DNA from: Caldifarciminota bacterium
GTDB taxonomy: Bacteria > Hydrothermota > UBA3073
Assembly: GCA_030606335.1 (NCBI GenBank)
Contig: JAUWGP010000001.1
Span: 1-64,000, forward strand
Reading direction: 5' to 3'
DNA length: 64,000 nt
This document shows, piece by piece, positions 34,070-43,230 of this stretch. The notes under the pieces are model-generated. The model had not been told where the DNA came from. It saw only the letters and a list, made by a program, of their open reading frames with translations, and did no database searches. The stretch's first letter is position 1. Each line of letters begins with the position of its first letter. The translations under genes and the position numbers were made by a program.

Positions 34070-34381
34070 AACCTCCTCCTGGTATAATGTTCATTATACC
34101 TGATTACTCAGATTAAAATATAAATCTCTTTACTTGACAACTTTTATTACCAATCCGTTAGCTAACGGATAACTAATAATCCCTCTTGAGTAAGTGCTAA
34201 TTTTAATGCATTATGGTATATCTTTTCATTAAACCCAAGTTCTAATTCTCTGTGAACCTTAAAACAGCAAGCTATTATTCGTTCTGTAAGTGGATCTCTA
34301 TCCTTCATCTGTGAAATCTAATTCTAATCAATGTAATCAGACATCCTGATCTTTATAGGACGTCTCTCAATGTGAGGTAGT
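34070..34381. other. Spacer with operator-like palindrome and a gene remnant
   Basis: It holds GGTATAATG-TT-CATTATACC (34081-34100), which contains a TATAAT in each direction next to the PorV ribosome site; the 18-bp palindrome ATCCGTTAGCTAACGGAT (34153-34170); and a GxxExxY remnant (34162-34308). The rest has no visible feature. Confidence 0.7.
34162..34308 (-). pseudogene. Truncated GxxExxY (PDDEXK_3) family gene
   Basis: A 48-codon frame from ATG 34308 gives LTERIIACCFKVHRELELGF and NEKIYHNALKLALTQEGLL. This matches the N-terminal segment of GxxExxY proteins (LTEKIIG.A.EVH..LGPGL.E..Y..AL..EL), which are normally about 120-130 residues. The frame stops inside the 18-bp palindrome at 34153-34170, and the nuclease-like core is missing. 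A relative with that core is at 51137-51565. It is called a remnant because only the first third of the domain remains. Confidence 0.6.
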
Positions 34382-36148
34382 TTAAAATGGTTTTGAAAAA
34401 ACCTTAACAAGGTCATTTACTGTATCTGTTACATAGACTTTATCAGCGTAAACCATAAGATTATGGGGACTCATAAGTTGACTCATCCCATCTCCCTGCA
34501 TCCCCCATCTCGTAACAAACTCTCCAACTTCGTTCACCACCTGTATCCTGTGATTGTCAGTATCTGTTATGTAGAGGTTGTTTTCGCACCAGAAAATACC
34601 CTGAAGCCCCACGAATTGTCCATCCACGTTTCCAGTTTCACCCCACTCATCAACGAAATCGCCATCCTTGGTAAATACCTGAACCCTGCTGTTCTGAGTA
34701 TCTGTTATGTAAAGCCTATCGGTATTATCCTGGGTTATGCCAGTTGGCCTTTCAAACTGCCCATCCTCAGAGCCCTTCTCTCCCCATACTGTGATATGTC
34801 CACCAGCCTTAGTAAATTTGTGTATCCTGTTATTTCCAAACTCTGTAACATAGATAAAGTCATCATCTATTACTATACCACAGGGGTACTTCAGACAGGT
34901 ATCCTGTGTTCCAACACTACCAAAACTGTCTACCCTTGTTCCGTTATTTTTATCCAGCTTCAATATACGATGACTCGCCCATTCGGTCACATAAACATGT
35001 CCATCGTCAACACCAACATCCCTTGGTGAACTGAAACTATTCCATTCTGCAACAGGAGCACCTGACATATCAAACTTCCTTACAACACCTTCACTAAAAT
35101 AGGCAACATATATATTTATCCCATCTGTGGTAATACCTGTGGGTTGGATTCCCTCACCAAAATTCGCTTCATAAAGGTTAACAATTTTAACCTCCCAGGA
35201 ATTTGACCATACACTCATAGCATCATAACGGTCCTTGGTCCTTACTCTTACCTGGAATGTTCCAGATGTATCAGCATATGAATATGAAGCAGAATAGAAA
35301 TTTAGAGTATCCTGACTGAAATCACTTGTATCCCCATTCCCCCAGGCAAATTGAAATGCCTTTTTCTGTTCATCTGGGTCTGTATCATCCTCATGTCCTT
35401 CTGCCTGAAATTCATAAGGCGTCGATGCAAACCCGGAATCAGGTCCTGAGTTAATTGTAGGTTTTAAGGGTGGTCTATTTTGAACATATATAGTATCAGA
35501 TGGTGACCAATCCGATATTCCACCTGACTCATTCCTGGCTCTTGCCTGGATTACATAGTTCCCGGTATCTCCAAGCGTGTATGTTACCTTAAAAAGTGTA
35601 TCACTCTGGAAACCCGACCAATCACGAAGATAATCGTTACAAGAAAACTGGCATGATATCCTATCTCCTGTAACACCTGGTTGGGAGACAGCGGCAAATA
35701 CATTATATTTGCCAAAATGGAGTGTATCAGGTAGTCCTGGAGAAAAGGTTGAATCCAAAATGGCAGGAATTGATGGCGGAGGCATCTTTGTAGCAATCGT
35801 AACTGTGCGTGTTCCGGACCATTCAGATTCCTTATTGTGTATATCTTTCGCTTTTGCCTTTATTTCATAAGCATTTGGAGTTGTCCATGAATGGGAAAAA
35901 TAGATAGTACTACCTTCAGTTATAAAATCACTCCATCCTGATAGCTCACCATCATCCCAATCAATTTGATAAGAGACATCGTCACCATCGAGGTCAGTAG
36001 TAGAAGTGTAGAATGTATATGTACTGTCTACCCAACCATTATCAACTCCATAAGGGATGGATGGATCTTTAGGAACAGCATTTTGTTTGCATCCCATGAT
36101 TATGAGCAAAGGCATAATAACAAATATCAAAGCGACATATCTTCTCAT
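34382..36148 (-). CDS. Lipoprotein with Ig/PKD-like modules and an NHL-repeat propeller
   Basis: 588 residues. The signal peptide ends in the lipobox IIMGC (Cys 20). Residues ~30-320 carry three Ig/PKD-like modules with DDGELSGWSDF, GGISDWSPSDTIYVQNRPP and DTSDFSQDTL strands. Residues ~330-588 are six NHL repeats with the pattern PTGITTD..IYVA...., RDVGVDDGHVYVTEW, CGIVIDDDFIYVTEFGNNRI and RPTGITQDNTDRLYITDTQN, a six-bladed propeller. There is no sorting domain, so it is lipid-anchored rather than secreted by the type IX-like route. It sits between the PorV-like gene and the 1078-residue protein in the same direction, as part of the receptor/cargo module. Confidence 0.86.
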   Translation of the reverse strand: MRRYVALIFVIMPLLIIMGCKQNAVPKDPSIPYGVDNGWVDSTYTFYTSTTDLDGDDVSYQIDWDDGELSGWSDFITEGSTIYFSHSWTTPNAYEIKAKAKDIHNKESEWSGTRTVTIATKMPPPSIPAILDSTFSPGLPDTLHFGKYNVFAAVSQPGVTGDRISCQFSCNDYLRDWSGFQSDTLFKVTYTLGDTGNYVIQARARNESGGISDWSPSDTIYVQNRPPLKPTINSGPDSGFASTPYEFQAEGHEDDTDPDEQKKAFQFAWGNGDTSDFSQDTLNFYSASYSYADTSGTFQVRVRTKDRYDAMSVWSNSWEVKIVNLYEANFGEGIQPTGITTDGINIYVAYFSEGVVRKFDMSGAPVAEWNSFSSPRDVGVDDGHVYVTEWASHRILKLDKNNGTRVDSFGSVGTQDTCLKYPCGIVIDDDFIYVTEFGNNRIHKFTKAGGHITVWGEKGSEDGQFERPTGITQDNTDRLYITDTQNSRVQVFTKDGDFVDEWGETGNVDGQFVGLQGIFWCENNLYITDTDNHRIQVVNEVGEFVTRWGMQGDGMSQLMSPHNLMVYADKVYVTDTVNDLVKVFSKPF

Positions 36149-36318
36149 CGTACCCCCAGTTAAAAATGTTAAATGAACAGGTTGAAAAGGAAAATTATCA
36201 ATTACAAATTACCAATTTCCAATTAGGGATTAAACTCAATGATAAAGATGATTTTCAAATCCATAATACTTTTTACTTTTATATTTGATTTTTGATATTT
36301 GATATTTAATTTATTACC

Positions 36319-39300
36319 TTATCTTACTACAGCAAATTTGCCAACCTTTTCCTTGCCATCAGGTGTAATCACCTGGTATATATAGAGTCCGCTTGTAACT
36401 TCATAACCTCCTTTAGTTTTCAAATCCCATGCGTGAGCACCCTGCTCCTTTTCGTCACCCATAATGTCAGGTCTAAAATAGGTAGCTATTGTCTCATCAT
36501 GCTCAATCTCCCTTAAAAGGAGTCCGGCAACATTGAATATTCTTATGGTACATTCAGAAGGTAGTCCCTGAAAATAAATCTTCCTTTCGTATTCTGATGG
36601 TCCATCCCAGACCGCTGATACATAATATGGATTTGGGACCACACTTATATTATCAAGAGAGTATGAAGTCTTGAGCTTTTTGGATGTGGTATGTACTGCA
36701 AATTCATCTTCAGTTGTACTTCGTATAAGTAACTTTACAATATAAATATCTCCGGTTTCAGGATATGAGAATGCAGAATCCTTTTGCATTGCTTCCATAG
36801 TTATATATACCCTTGGGTTAGGATCCCACGAAATGATAATCTTTAAAGAGATAGGATTGGGATCCGGATAGATCGAATTAGGATTACCAGTGTAAAAGAA
36901 GTCTGTTGGCTCTCCAGTATTTAAATTCCAGATCTCGAATGGAGCTTTCCTTCCAACAAAATCGTAACTACCAGTATCAGAAAAGATAATATGATAATTA
37001 TAACGAGGTTCTACAGAAAGGTTCGAGACTGGAGTAAATTCAAAATCAAAATCTGAATTCCCCTTAATCCATCCTGTCTCCTCATCATCAATTACTCTCT
37101 CCCTATCAATTTCTGGTCGCAATACTGTGGCAAGTTGGAATGAGAGACCCTCAATAACCTCGGTTGCCTCAAGATCTATATATGTGCTACTGTCTACCAA
37201 TATTATCTCACTGTCTCCATCCATTCTAACCAACTGCCAGAAATCTGCTGAATCTGTTCCAGGGCTGTTGGTTCCAAATCTCAATTTATACTGTGCATCT
37301 AATACCTCATTCGGATTTGCAATGTATGCCTCAAACCGTATGTCACCGGACCCACCGGTCCTCTCAATATTAGGTTGTGACGGGAATTGATAATCCACAG
37401 CCTCTTTTCTTGGTATTGCCCAGTATTTCTTACCTGACATACCACTCTCCAGCTCCTCTACTGCCAGATAAGGAATTGGACGGGAATATGAATTTACAGA
37501 GTAATAGTATCTTACTCCATTAATAAGGTCTTCATCGACATAGTACCTTTTTAAACCACCTTCGTTTCCATGTGTATCACCAATATAGCTCTTTATAACA
37601 AACTGGTCACCATCATTGGGGTCTATATCTGCACCTGGCTGTGAGGGGTCATACTCTCCATCACTTATGGATACATAGAACCCATCCATATATATTACAC
37701 TTCCAGATATATAACCCGGATTGGTCTCATAAGCATCTGCCTCCATATTCTCCTTTATACAGAAACCACCTCCGCTTTCCTCAGCTAATTCCCTATAAGG
37801 ATAAAGTATCATCTCTGTAACGTTGTATACACTAAAATGATTATCACTGTCAAAATCTATTGTATATACAGTAGTTGTAAGCAGTTGGTCAAAACCATCA
37901 ATGAATTCAAGAAACTCTATCTGAGCATTAGATACTCCTTTTTGATATTTTACCATAACAGTATCTTTTGTATACGAATCGATAAAGTCATAATCTACGA
38001 GGATTTCCCAATCTCCAGCAACCCCTGTCAAGCTTTTATAAACCCTGTATCCTTCAAATGTTAATTCTCCACTCATTGGACACACGTAGCTTTCAGGGGA
38101 TGTATCCCATGCCAAATATACACTCTCATCAGCAGGTATTATTTCTACGCTTGGTGATGGTGGAGGAGAAAAGCCAAGATACCCATTCTCAAACTGTGTG
38201 AGTGCATATCGTGCTCTATATCTTAACTCATCGAGTGTTTCTCCTACAACTATAGCAACAGTAAAATCAACCTCATCTCCGGGTTCACCAAAGGGAGCAA
38301 GATCAAATGGTCCACTTGAGGCAAGCTGCCTTATATCTTGTGCAACTGACCATGTCATAAATGATGTCCTTGCCATATAATCATGTCTCATTGCATCCTG
38401 AAGGTCCTCATCTATAGGGTCTCCATACAGCCAGGTTTGAACTCCGGTTAGACCCCTGTCATAAGGGCTCTCGCACATTATCCCTCCAACATATCCTGCC
38501 TTCGTGGTCCAGCCTGGCTCATAACCATCAGAGTCATATGAATATGTAAGGTTAAGTAACCGGTCGAATCCCATCATATCATCCCATGCTCCCTGGTCAG
38601 TCTCATTAATTCCTGCACCAATATCATTATCCATGAAGTGTGCAACATAAACATCCTTGAGACGATAGGAATTCATATTTTTTATCTTCCAGTTTATAAA
38701 GAAATATGCGTCGTTGTATGGGTAGTTCCAGCAGTATGTTCTTTCCTCTATTCTTATTCCCACCTGGGTGCCTGCATAGGGACCTGCATCCCTTATCCAT
38801 ATCGTGGTAGCATCCCCGGCTGGTATATAATCACCTGCAACTGCATAGGTATCCTCAAGAGATATTACATCCCCATTTTCTGGGTCTACCCAAGTTGATG
38901 AATCTGGTCTCCTTGCATTTATAAGTGTATCCACGAACGGCCACAATGCCTGGTAGTCCTTAGGCTCACTACCTGGTTGTGCAAATAGAAAATCGCCTTC
39001 GCCTGTTCCCTTTCTTATGCGCTGAGTTGAAAAACATAAACCCAAATACGAATAGTCATTTCCTCCAATATCCGCAACCTCCGGGATACTCATAGCACCC
39101 AGGTCAGAGGAATAGGCAGTTTCAATGCTTTTGGGAACCCAGGTAGTATCCCCAGCATCTACTACAGGACATAGTGCATTTACCCAGAGTCCAGAGGCAT
39201 AGGTATAAAATTGATTTGAACCAGCAGGATATTCACATGCCAGGCCCCTCAAATCAGGGTACACATCCTGAGACCAGAATGGGAAGCCGCCATCATAGTA

Positions 39301-39555
39301 ATCCCAGTCAGGGGGTCTGACAAATGGACCTCCTCCCTGCAATGTATTGCTTATCATATAGTCAGTTACATTACCCATACCAATCCATGCTATCATCCAC
39401 CAGTCTGCGGGTTTATATGTAATCTCCCCCTTTGTTCCAGCACCAGGGTTATATGGCTCTCTCAATTGCATATTCAACTTACTATCAGGCGGCAGAGCCA
39501 GCAGTATTGTGGGAATAAGTATTACTGCGATAGCCAATAATATTTTCCTATTCAT
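36319..39555 (-). CDS. Very large FN3-containing secreted protein with sorting domain, receptor-module cargo
   Basis: 1078 residues. Signal peptide MNRKILLAIAVILIPTILLA. The N-terminal half holds long aromatic-rich stretches (FINWKIKNMNSYRLKDVYVAHFMDNDIG type) seen also in the 945-residue protein of the second module. An FN3-like module starts near 465 (GFSPPPSPSVEIIPADESVYLAW...FEGYRVYKSLTG). The C-terminus is a sorting domain of a distinct form (NISVVPNPYYVSAVW, ERKIYFQGLPSECTIRIF, YEVTSGLYIYQVITPDGKEKVGKFAVVR). It lies immediately downstream of the TonB-dependent receptor gene with AGGAGGAG before the start. No enzymatic motif was recognised. A role as surface partner of the receptor is inferred from the conserved pairing. 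Confidence 0.82.
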   Translation of the reverse strand: MNRKILLAIAVILIPTILLALPPDSKLNMQLREPYNPGAGTKGEITYKPADWWMIAWIGMGNVTDYMISNTLQGGGPFVRPPDWDYYDGGFPFWSQDVYPDLRGLACEYPAGSNQFYTYASGLWVNALCPVVDAGDTTWVPKSIETAYSSDLGAMSIPEVADIGGNDYSYLGLCFSTQRIRKGTGEGDFLFAQPGSEPKDYQALWPFVDTLINARRPDSSTWVDPENGDVISLEDTYAVAGDYIPAGDATTIWIRDAGPYAGTQVGIRIEERTYCWNYPYNDAYFFINWKIKNMNSYRLKDVYVAHFMDNDIGAGINETDQGAWDDMMGFDRLLNLTYSYDSDGYEPGWTTKAGYVGGIMCESPYDRGLTGVQTWLYGDPIDEDLQDAMRHDYMARTSFMTWSVAQDIRQLASSGPFDLAPFGEPGDEVDFTVAIVVGETLDELRYRARYALTQFENGYLGFSPPPSPSVEIIPADESVYLAWDTSPESYVCPMSGELTFEGYRVYKSLTGVAGDWEILVDYDFIDSYTKDTVMVKYQKGVSNAQIEFLEFIDGFDQLLTTTVYTIDFDSDNHFSVYNVTEMILYPYRELAEESGGGFCIKENMEADAYETNPGYISGSVIYMDGFYVSISDGEYDPSQPGADIDPNDGDQFVIKSYIGDTHGNEGGLKRYYVDEDLINGVRYYYSVNSYSRPIPYLAVEELESGMSGKKYWAIPRKEAVDYQFPSQPNIERTGGSGDIRFEAYIANPNEVLDAQYKLRFGTNSPGTDSADFWQLVRMDGDSEIILVDSSTYIDLEATEVIEGLSFQLATVLRPEIDRERVIDDEETGWIKGNSDFDFEFTPVSNLSVEPRYNYHIIFSDTGSYDFVGRKAPFEIWNLNTGEPTDFFYTGNPNSIYPDPNPISLKIIISWDPNPRVYITMEAMQKDSAFSYPETGDIYIVKLLIRSTTEDEFAVHTTSKKLKTSYSLDNISVVPNPYYVSAVWDGPSEYERKIYFQGLPSECTIRIFNVAGLLLREIEHDETIATYFRPDIMGDEKEQGAHAWDLKTKGGYEVTSGLYIYQVITPDGKEKVGKFAVVR

Positions 39556-39644
39556 ATCTCCTCCTATTCGCCATAAATAAAATTTATTCTTTATAAAAAT
39601 TTTATAATGTTCCCAACTCTCTTGCTAACCGACAAGAGTACTCC

Positions 39645-39793
39645 TGTCATTTCAATCGTTAGCTAAACAATCTCATCACTTATTATCAATCCTTCCCAAT
39701 ATGAGATTGCTTCGACCTGATATTCATCAGTTCTCGCAATGACAGAAAGTAGTGTGTCATTGCGAGCGAACAAAGTGAGCGTGGCAATCCCAT
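39645..39793. repeat. Cluster of three gtcattgcgag-type repeats
   Basis: 39645-39676 (gtcatttcaatcgttagctaaacaatctcat), 39701-39744 (atgagattgcttcg...tctcgcaatgaca) and 39756-39793 (gtcattgcgagcgaacaaagtgagcgtggcaatccc). They fill most of the 286-bp gap between the receptor and its cargo gene. Confidence 0.78.
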
Positions 39794-39841
39794 TTGTCTA
39801 TAACTATCACTCCTTAAATGAGATTACCCATCTTAATATAA

Positions 39842-42800
39842 TTAAAATTCAAAACTTATTCCTGCCCTTATTTTTAAAGGTTCACTGTAGTTTGATGGGT
39901 TGTCGCAGTATGTCTTCCAGTTATCATATTCGGCAAGGTATAAGTTGTAGTAATCTTCATAGTTTAACTCATCAGGCTCTCTGTCATCCGCATATTTACG
40001 CCGTAGATAGGGATCACCCTCAAGCAAAGACTGGTATCTTATTAGGTCCCACTTTGGGGGATTACCATCGTCATCTGGTTTGCCTGTCTCGGGATGTATA
40101 TTAACTATGTTCTTTATATCAAACACATTTCTTATGTCAAAGAATATTGTATACCTTACATTTCCAAATTTGAACCCCTTATCTACCCTAAGGTCAAGAT
40201 TGGTATAAGACGGTATCCTCTTTGACCCACGCTCAAGAGGTGTCCCTCTCAAGTCTGTGGGTGTATAAGGAGGACCTGTTGCATAGGAAAACTGGAAATT
40301 GGCATTCAAATCAGAAAAAATGGCAAGCCATCCTGGAATACCTGTAAATCGTTTTGCCATCTCAGAAACAGGTGGAAGATAGAAATTTAATGCTGCCTTC
40401 ACGGAATGAGTTACATCAAACTCAAGCGGGTATGCCCTTTTAGGAAGTGGTATGTCCGTATTCAGATATCTATAATAGAATTCCCTTCCTGAAGACCCGG
40501 TTCCCTTTGCATTCAGATATGAATAGGTTACTGAACCAGAAAGGAGTCCGAATCTCCTGGTTAGGGTTAAATCTACACCAGATATTGTAGCAAAATCCTC
40601 TAATTTATAAATAGTATATGTAGCGAGCTTCTTCCTCCAGAATGTGGACACATTGCGTGTGGACAGTAGGTTTTCAACGTCCTTAAAATAGGCTGTAATC
40701 TCTCCACTCATATCAGGGGTAAAGGCGTGTGCTACACCAACCTCATATGCAATAGTCTTTTCAGGAGGAAGGTCCGGATTACCTAAAAGTGGAAGACCCG
40801 ATGTTATATCAGCATCAAGGTTCTGATATATATCCTGAAGTGCTACTGGCTGGAAGAAGTGTCCGTAGTTTGCAAATAACTTGGTTCTATCTGTGACTGC
40901 AAAAGATATACCAAACCTTGGTGAAACTTGATATTTTGCTTTAGCCTTTTCCTGTCCTGCATCGAGCGAATCCAACTTAATATAAAAGTCTGACTTTGGA
41001 TCAAAGTAATCAAACCTCACACCAGCGTTTATCGTCAGGTCTTCATACTCAAGTTTATCCTGTACATATACTGTAGAAGTTATAGGCTTTTGATGATAAC
41101 TATCAGTATATGGATTGCGATTGATAAACTGCACGTCTGTAAGGGTGAGGTCATGAACCCTTACAAATCCTCCCCCTTTTATCTGATTGTATTTATTAAT
41201 CTGGGATGTAATAGATGCATCGAATGTGTAATGTGAGGTCTTATGTTCATGCCACCATGGTCTGAAGTAATAGCGAAATTGACGAAACTCATCCTGGTTG
41301 TATCTTATGTAATACAAATTTCCACTCGGCATAAAGTTGGCAAGACTATCCTGGCTGAATGTAGTATCTGAAAGCATTCTTCTTACACCTTCAAGATATA
41401 AATCCAGGTCGAATTCATGATAGTATATATCACTACTGTCTTCTGTCAATCTCCACTCATTCACTTCATAATATCTATTATTCAATGCCTCAATCGCATG
41501 TCCCAACTTCTGCAGACTATCATTCCCGGTCCAGAACCACTCTCCTGACGCAGCATCCCAGTATCCATAATCAGCGATATTCTCATAATACCACATCCAT
41601 GCCCTTTCCTCAGACCACTCTTCATCCCAGACCCTTGTCTCATGGTCAAACCAGCCTGAGTCTACTGCTATAGAGACCCAAGGAAGTCTCTTCCCTATAG
41701 CTCTGAAATCGTTATATTCTCGCCCATCCTGAGAACTTGCCTTGTATTCCGTTTCGAACATACCTATATTGAGAGTGTAAAATGTATTAGGAGAAAGTGT
41801 ATGAGTAATCTGGAGATTAATCTGCATATTCTGCTTCTCTCTTTTTGGCTGCTCCCTGAGCCAGTCACCTCTTGAATAGGCATGACTGTATAGGTGATAT
41901 ACGGAATAGGAGTAGTTGCTATTCAATACTGCCTTAAGATATGGTGTTGGTTTCCAGGCAAGCTTCGCTGTTCCGCTTATTCTATCTATATCATTGTTTG
42001 GAAGATATGTATCATTCAAATAGCCTTCACCGGATATAAAATAGGTTACATTTTGGAGTAAAGGAACGGGACCTCCCATTGAGAGGTTTAGATCATTGTA
42101 ACCATAATCATAATCATCAAATAATGCATCTGTTCCATATTCTATATCAACTCCAAATTTTTTGCCGCCTTCTCTTGTCACGATATTCACAAGACCAGAC
42201 ATCGCCTCACCATACTCCGCGTTAAATCCACCTGATAGTATAAGCATCTCCTGAATAGCCCTGTTTGATATGTTAATGCCCGCCTGCCTTGTTGCAGGGT
42301 CATTTACAGATATACCATCTACATAATATGCAACCTCTCCTGTTCGACCTCCCCTTATGTGTAGACCACCGGACAGATCTGATTCTGTCTCGACTGCACC
42401 AGCCTGGGCAGCAACAATATCCTGAAAATCTGATACAGGCATACGCTGTATGTCCTCAGTCTCAAACCGCTTCATTGAAGATGTAACATCCCTTTGAACA
42501 ATGGGTCTCTCAGCAGTAACAACAACTTCTTCACCCTCGATAATCGTTGGTTCGAGCCTGAAATCCATTCTGGTTGTCATATCAGCAGACACCTTAACAT
42601 TTTCCACTATCATAGTCTTATAACCCATCATACTTGCAGAGAGAATGTATGTACCGACCGATACATTTATAATATAATACTCACCATCTAAATTGGAAGC
42701 AGCCCCCATTGTTGTTCCCACTATTATTACATTAACAAAGGGGAGAGGCTCACCAGTATCCTTGTCAGTGAGTTTTCCTTGAATTTTTCCAGTAATCGCC

Positions 42801-42856
42801 CCAAAACTATACGAGGCAATTACCAAACATATAAATAATAATGCATACCTCCTCAT
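39842..42856 (-). CDS. TonB-dependent outer-membrane receptor, carboxypeptidase-regulatory-like N-terminus
   Basis: 1004 residues. Signal peptide MRRYALLFICLVIASYSFG. Residues ~22-110 are a CarboxypepD_reg-like domain (GKIQGKLTDKDTGEPLPFVN, TTMGAASNLDGEYYI, GYKTMIV) as in SusC-type receptors. The plug follows (~113-230: EVVVTAERPIV, FQDIVAAQAGAV, HIRGGRTGEVAYYVDGISV, GGFNAEYGEAMSGLVNIVTREG), then the barrel, ending in the aromatic strand IRAGISFEF. It takes energy from TonB-ExbBD to import a bulky ligand. No SusD partner is present; the next gene is the 1078-residue sorting-domain protein instead. A paralogue is at the right end of the window (62750-64000). Confidence 0.93.
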   Translation of the reverse strand: MRRYALLFICLVIASYSFGAITGKIQGKLTDKDTGEPLPFVNVIIVGTTMGAASNLDGEYYIINVSVGTYILSASMMGYKTMIVENVKVSADMTTRMDFRLEPTIIEGEEVVVTAERPIVQRDVTSSMKRFETEDIQRMPVSDFQDIVAAQAGAVETESDLSGGLHIRGGRTGEVAYYVDGISVNDPATRQAGINISNRAIQEMLILSGGFNAEYGEAMSGLVNIVTREGGKKFGVDIEYGTDALFDDYDYGYNDLNLSMGGPVPLLQNVTYFISGEGYLNDTYLPNNDIDRISGTAKLAWKPTPYLKAVLNSNYSYSVYHLYSHAYSRGDWLREQPKREKQNMQINLQITHTLSPNTFYTLNIGMFETEYKASSQDGREYNDFRAIGKRLPWVSIAVDSGWFDHETRVWDEEWSEERAWMWYYENIADYGYWDAASGEWFWTGNDSLQKLGHAIEALNNRYYEVNEWRLTEDSSDIYYHEFDLDLYLEGVRRMLSDTTFSQDSLANFMPSGNLYYIRYNQDEFRQFRYYFRPWWHEHKTSHYTFDASITSQINKYNQIKGGGFVRVHDLTLTDVQFINRNPYTDSYHQKPITSTVYVQDKLEYEDLTINAGVRFDYFDPKSDFYIKLDSLDAGQEKAKAKYQVSPRFGISFAVTDRTKLFANYGHFFQPVALQDIYQNLDADITSGLPLLGNPDLPPEKTIAYEVGVAHAFTPDMSGEITAYFKDVENLLSTRNVSTFWRKKLATYTIYKLEDFATISGVDLTLTRRFGLLSGSVTYSYLNAKGTGSSGREFYYRYLNTDIPLPKRAYPLEFDVTHSVKAALNFYLPPVSEMAKRFTGIPGWLAIFSDLNANFQFSYATGPPYTPTDLRGTPLERGSKRIPSYTNLDLRVDKGFKFGNVRYTIFFDIRNVFDIKNIVNIHPETGKPDDDGNPPKWDLIRYQSLLEGDPYLRRKYADDREPDELNYEDYYNLYLAEYDNWKTYCDNPSNYSEPLKIRAGISFEF

Positions 42857-43216
42857 AATACCCCCTCATATAATATTAAAATTCAAATATTAAAAAATAT
42901 AACCACAGATTAAACAGATAAATCTCTATGGAAAAGAGTAAATAAATTTAATCTGTGCCTATCAGTGAAATCCCTGTTTGCGGCAGGCAGGTGTGGCGGA
43001 TCAAGGATTGCAAAGATAGTATTAAATCCATTGGAGTGCATCAGCTTGCTGATGCCACAATAAGTTGAAATAATACTTAAACCCTTTCGCCGTCTACAAA
43101 TCCCTACGGTTCTGTATCGACAGGTAGAAAAGATTGTAAATAAAGGTCACTGGTCTCTTGTCTTATGTCTATGGTCTTTCTTTTTTAAATTTTCTTGTAA
43201 AAGTATAGCACATTTT
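42857..43216. other. Long leader/spacer upstream of the receptor
   Basis: No gene. It contains the words accacagattaaacagat and aatctgtgcctatcagtgaaatcc (42901-42973), which form the arms of a large imperfect hairpin, and gcggcaggcaggtg and gtattaaatccattggagtg stretches. If the promoter at 43202-43230 is used, this is a ~340-base 5' leader. Confidence 0.55.
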
Positions 43217-43230
43217 TCACTTATTGTCAA
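43202..43230 (-). promoter_or_regulatory. Candidate promoter for the receptor module, overlapping the hutI 3' end
   Basis: Minus strand TTGACA (43225-43230), 17-base spacer, TATACT (43202-43207). The -35 box lies inside the last codons of hutI. It would drive the TonB-dependent receptor gene with a long leader. Confidence 0.65.
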
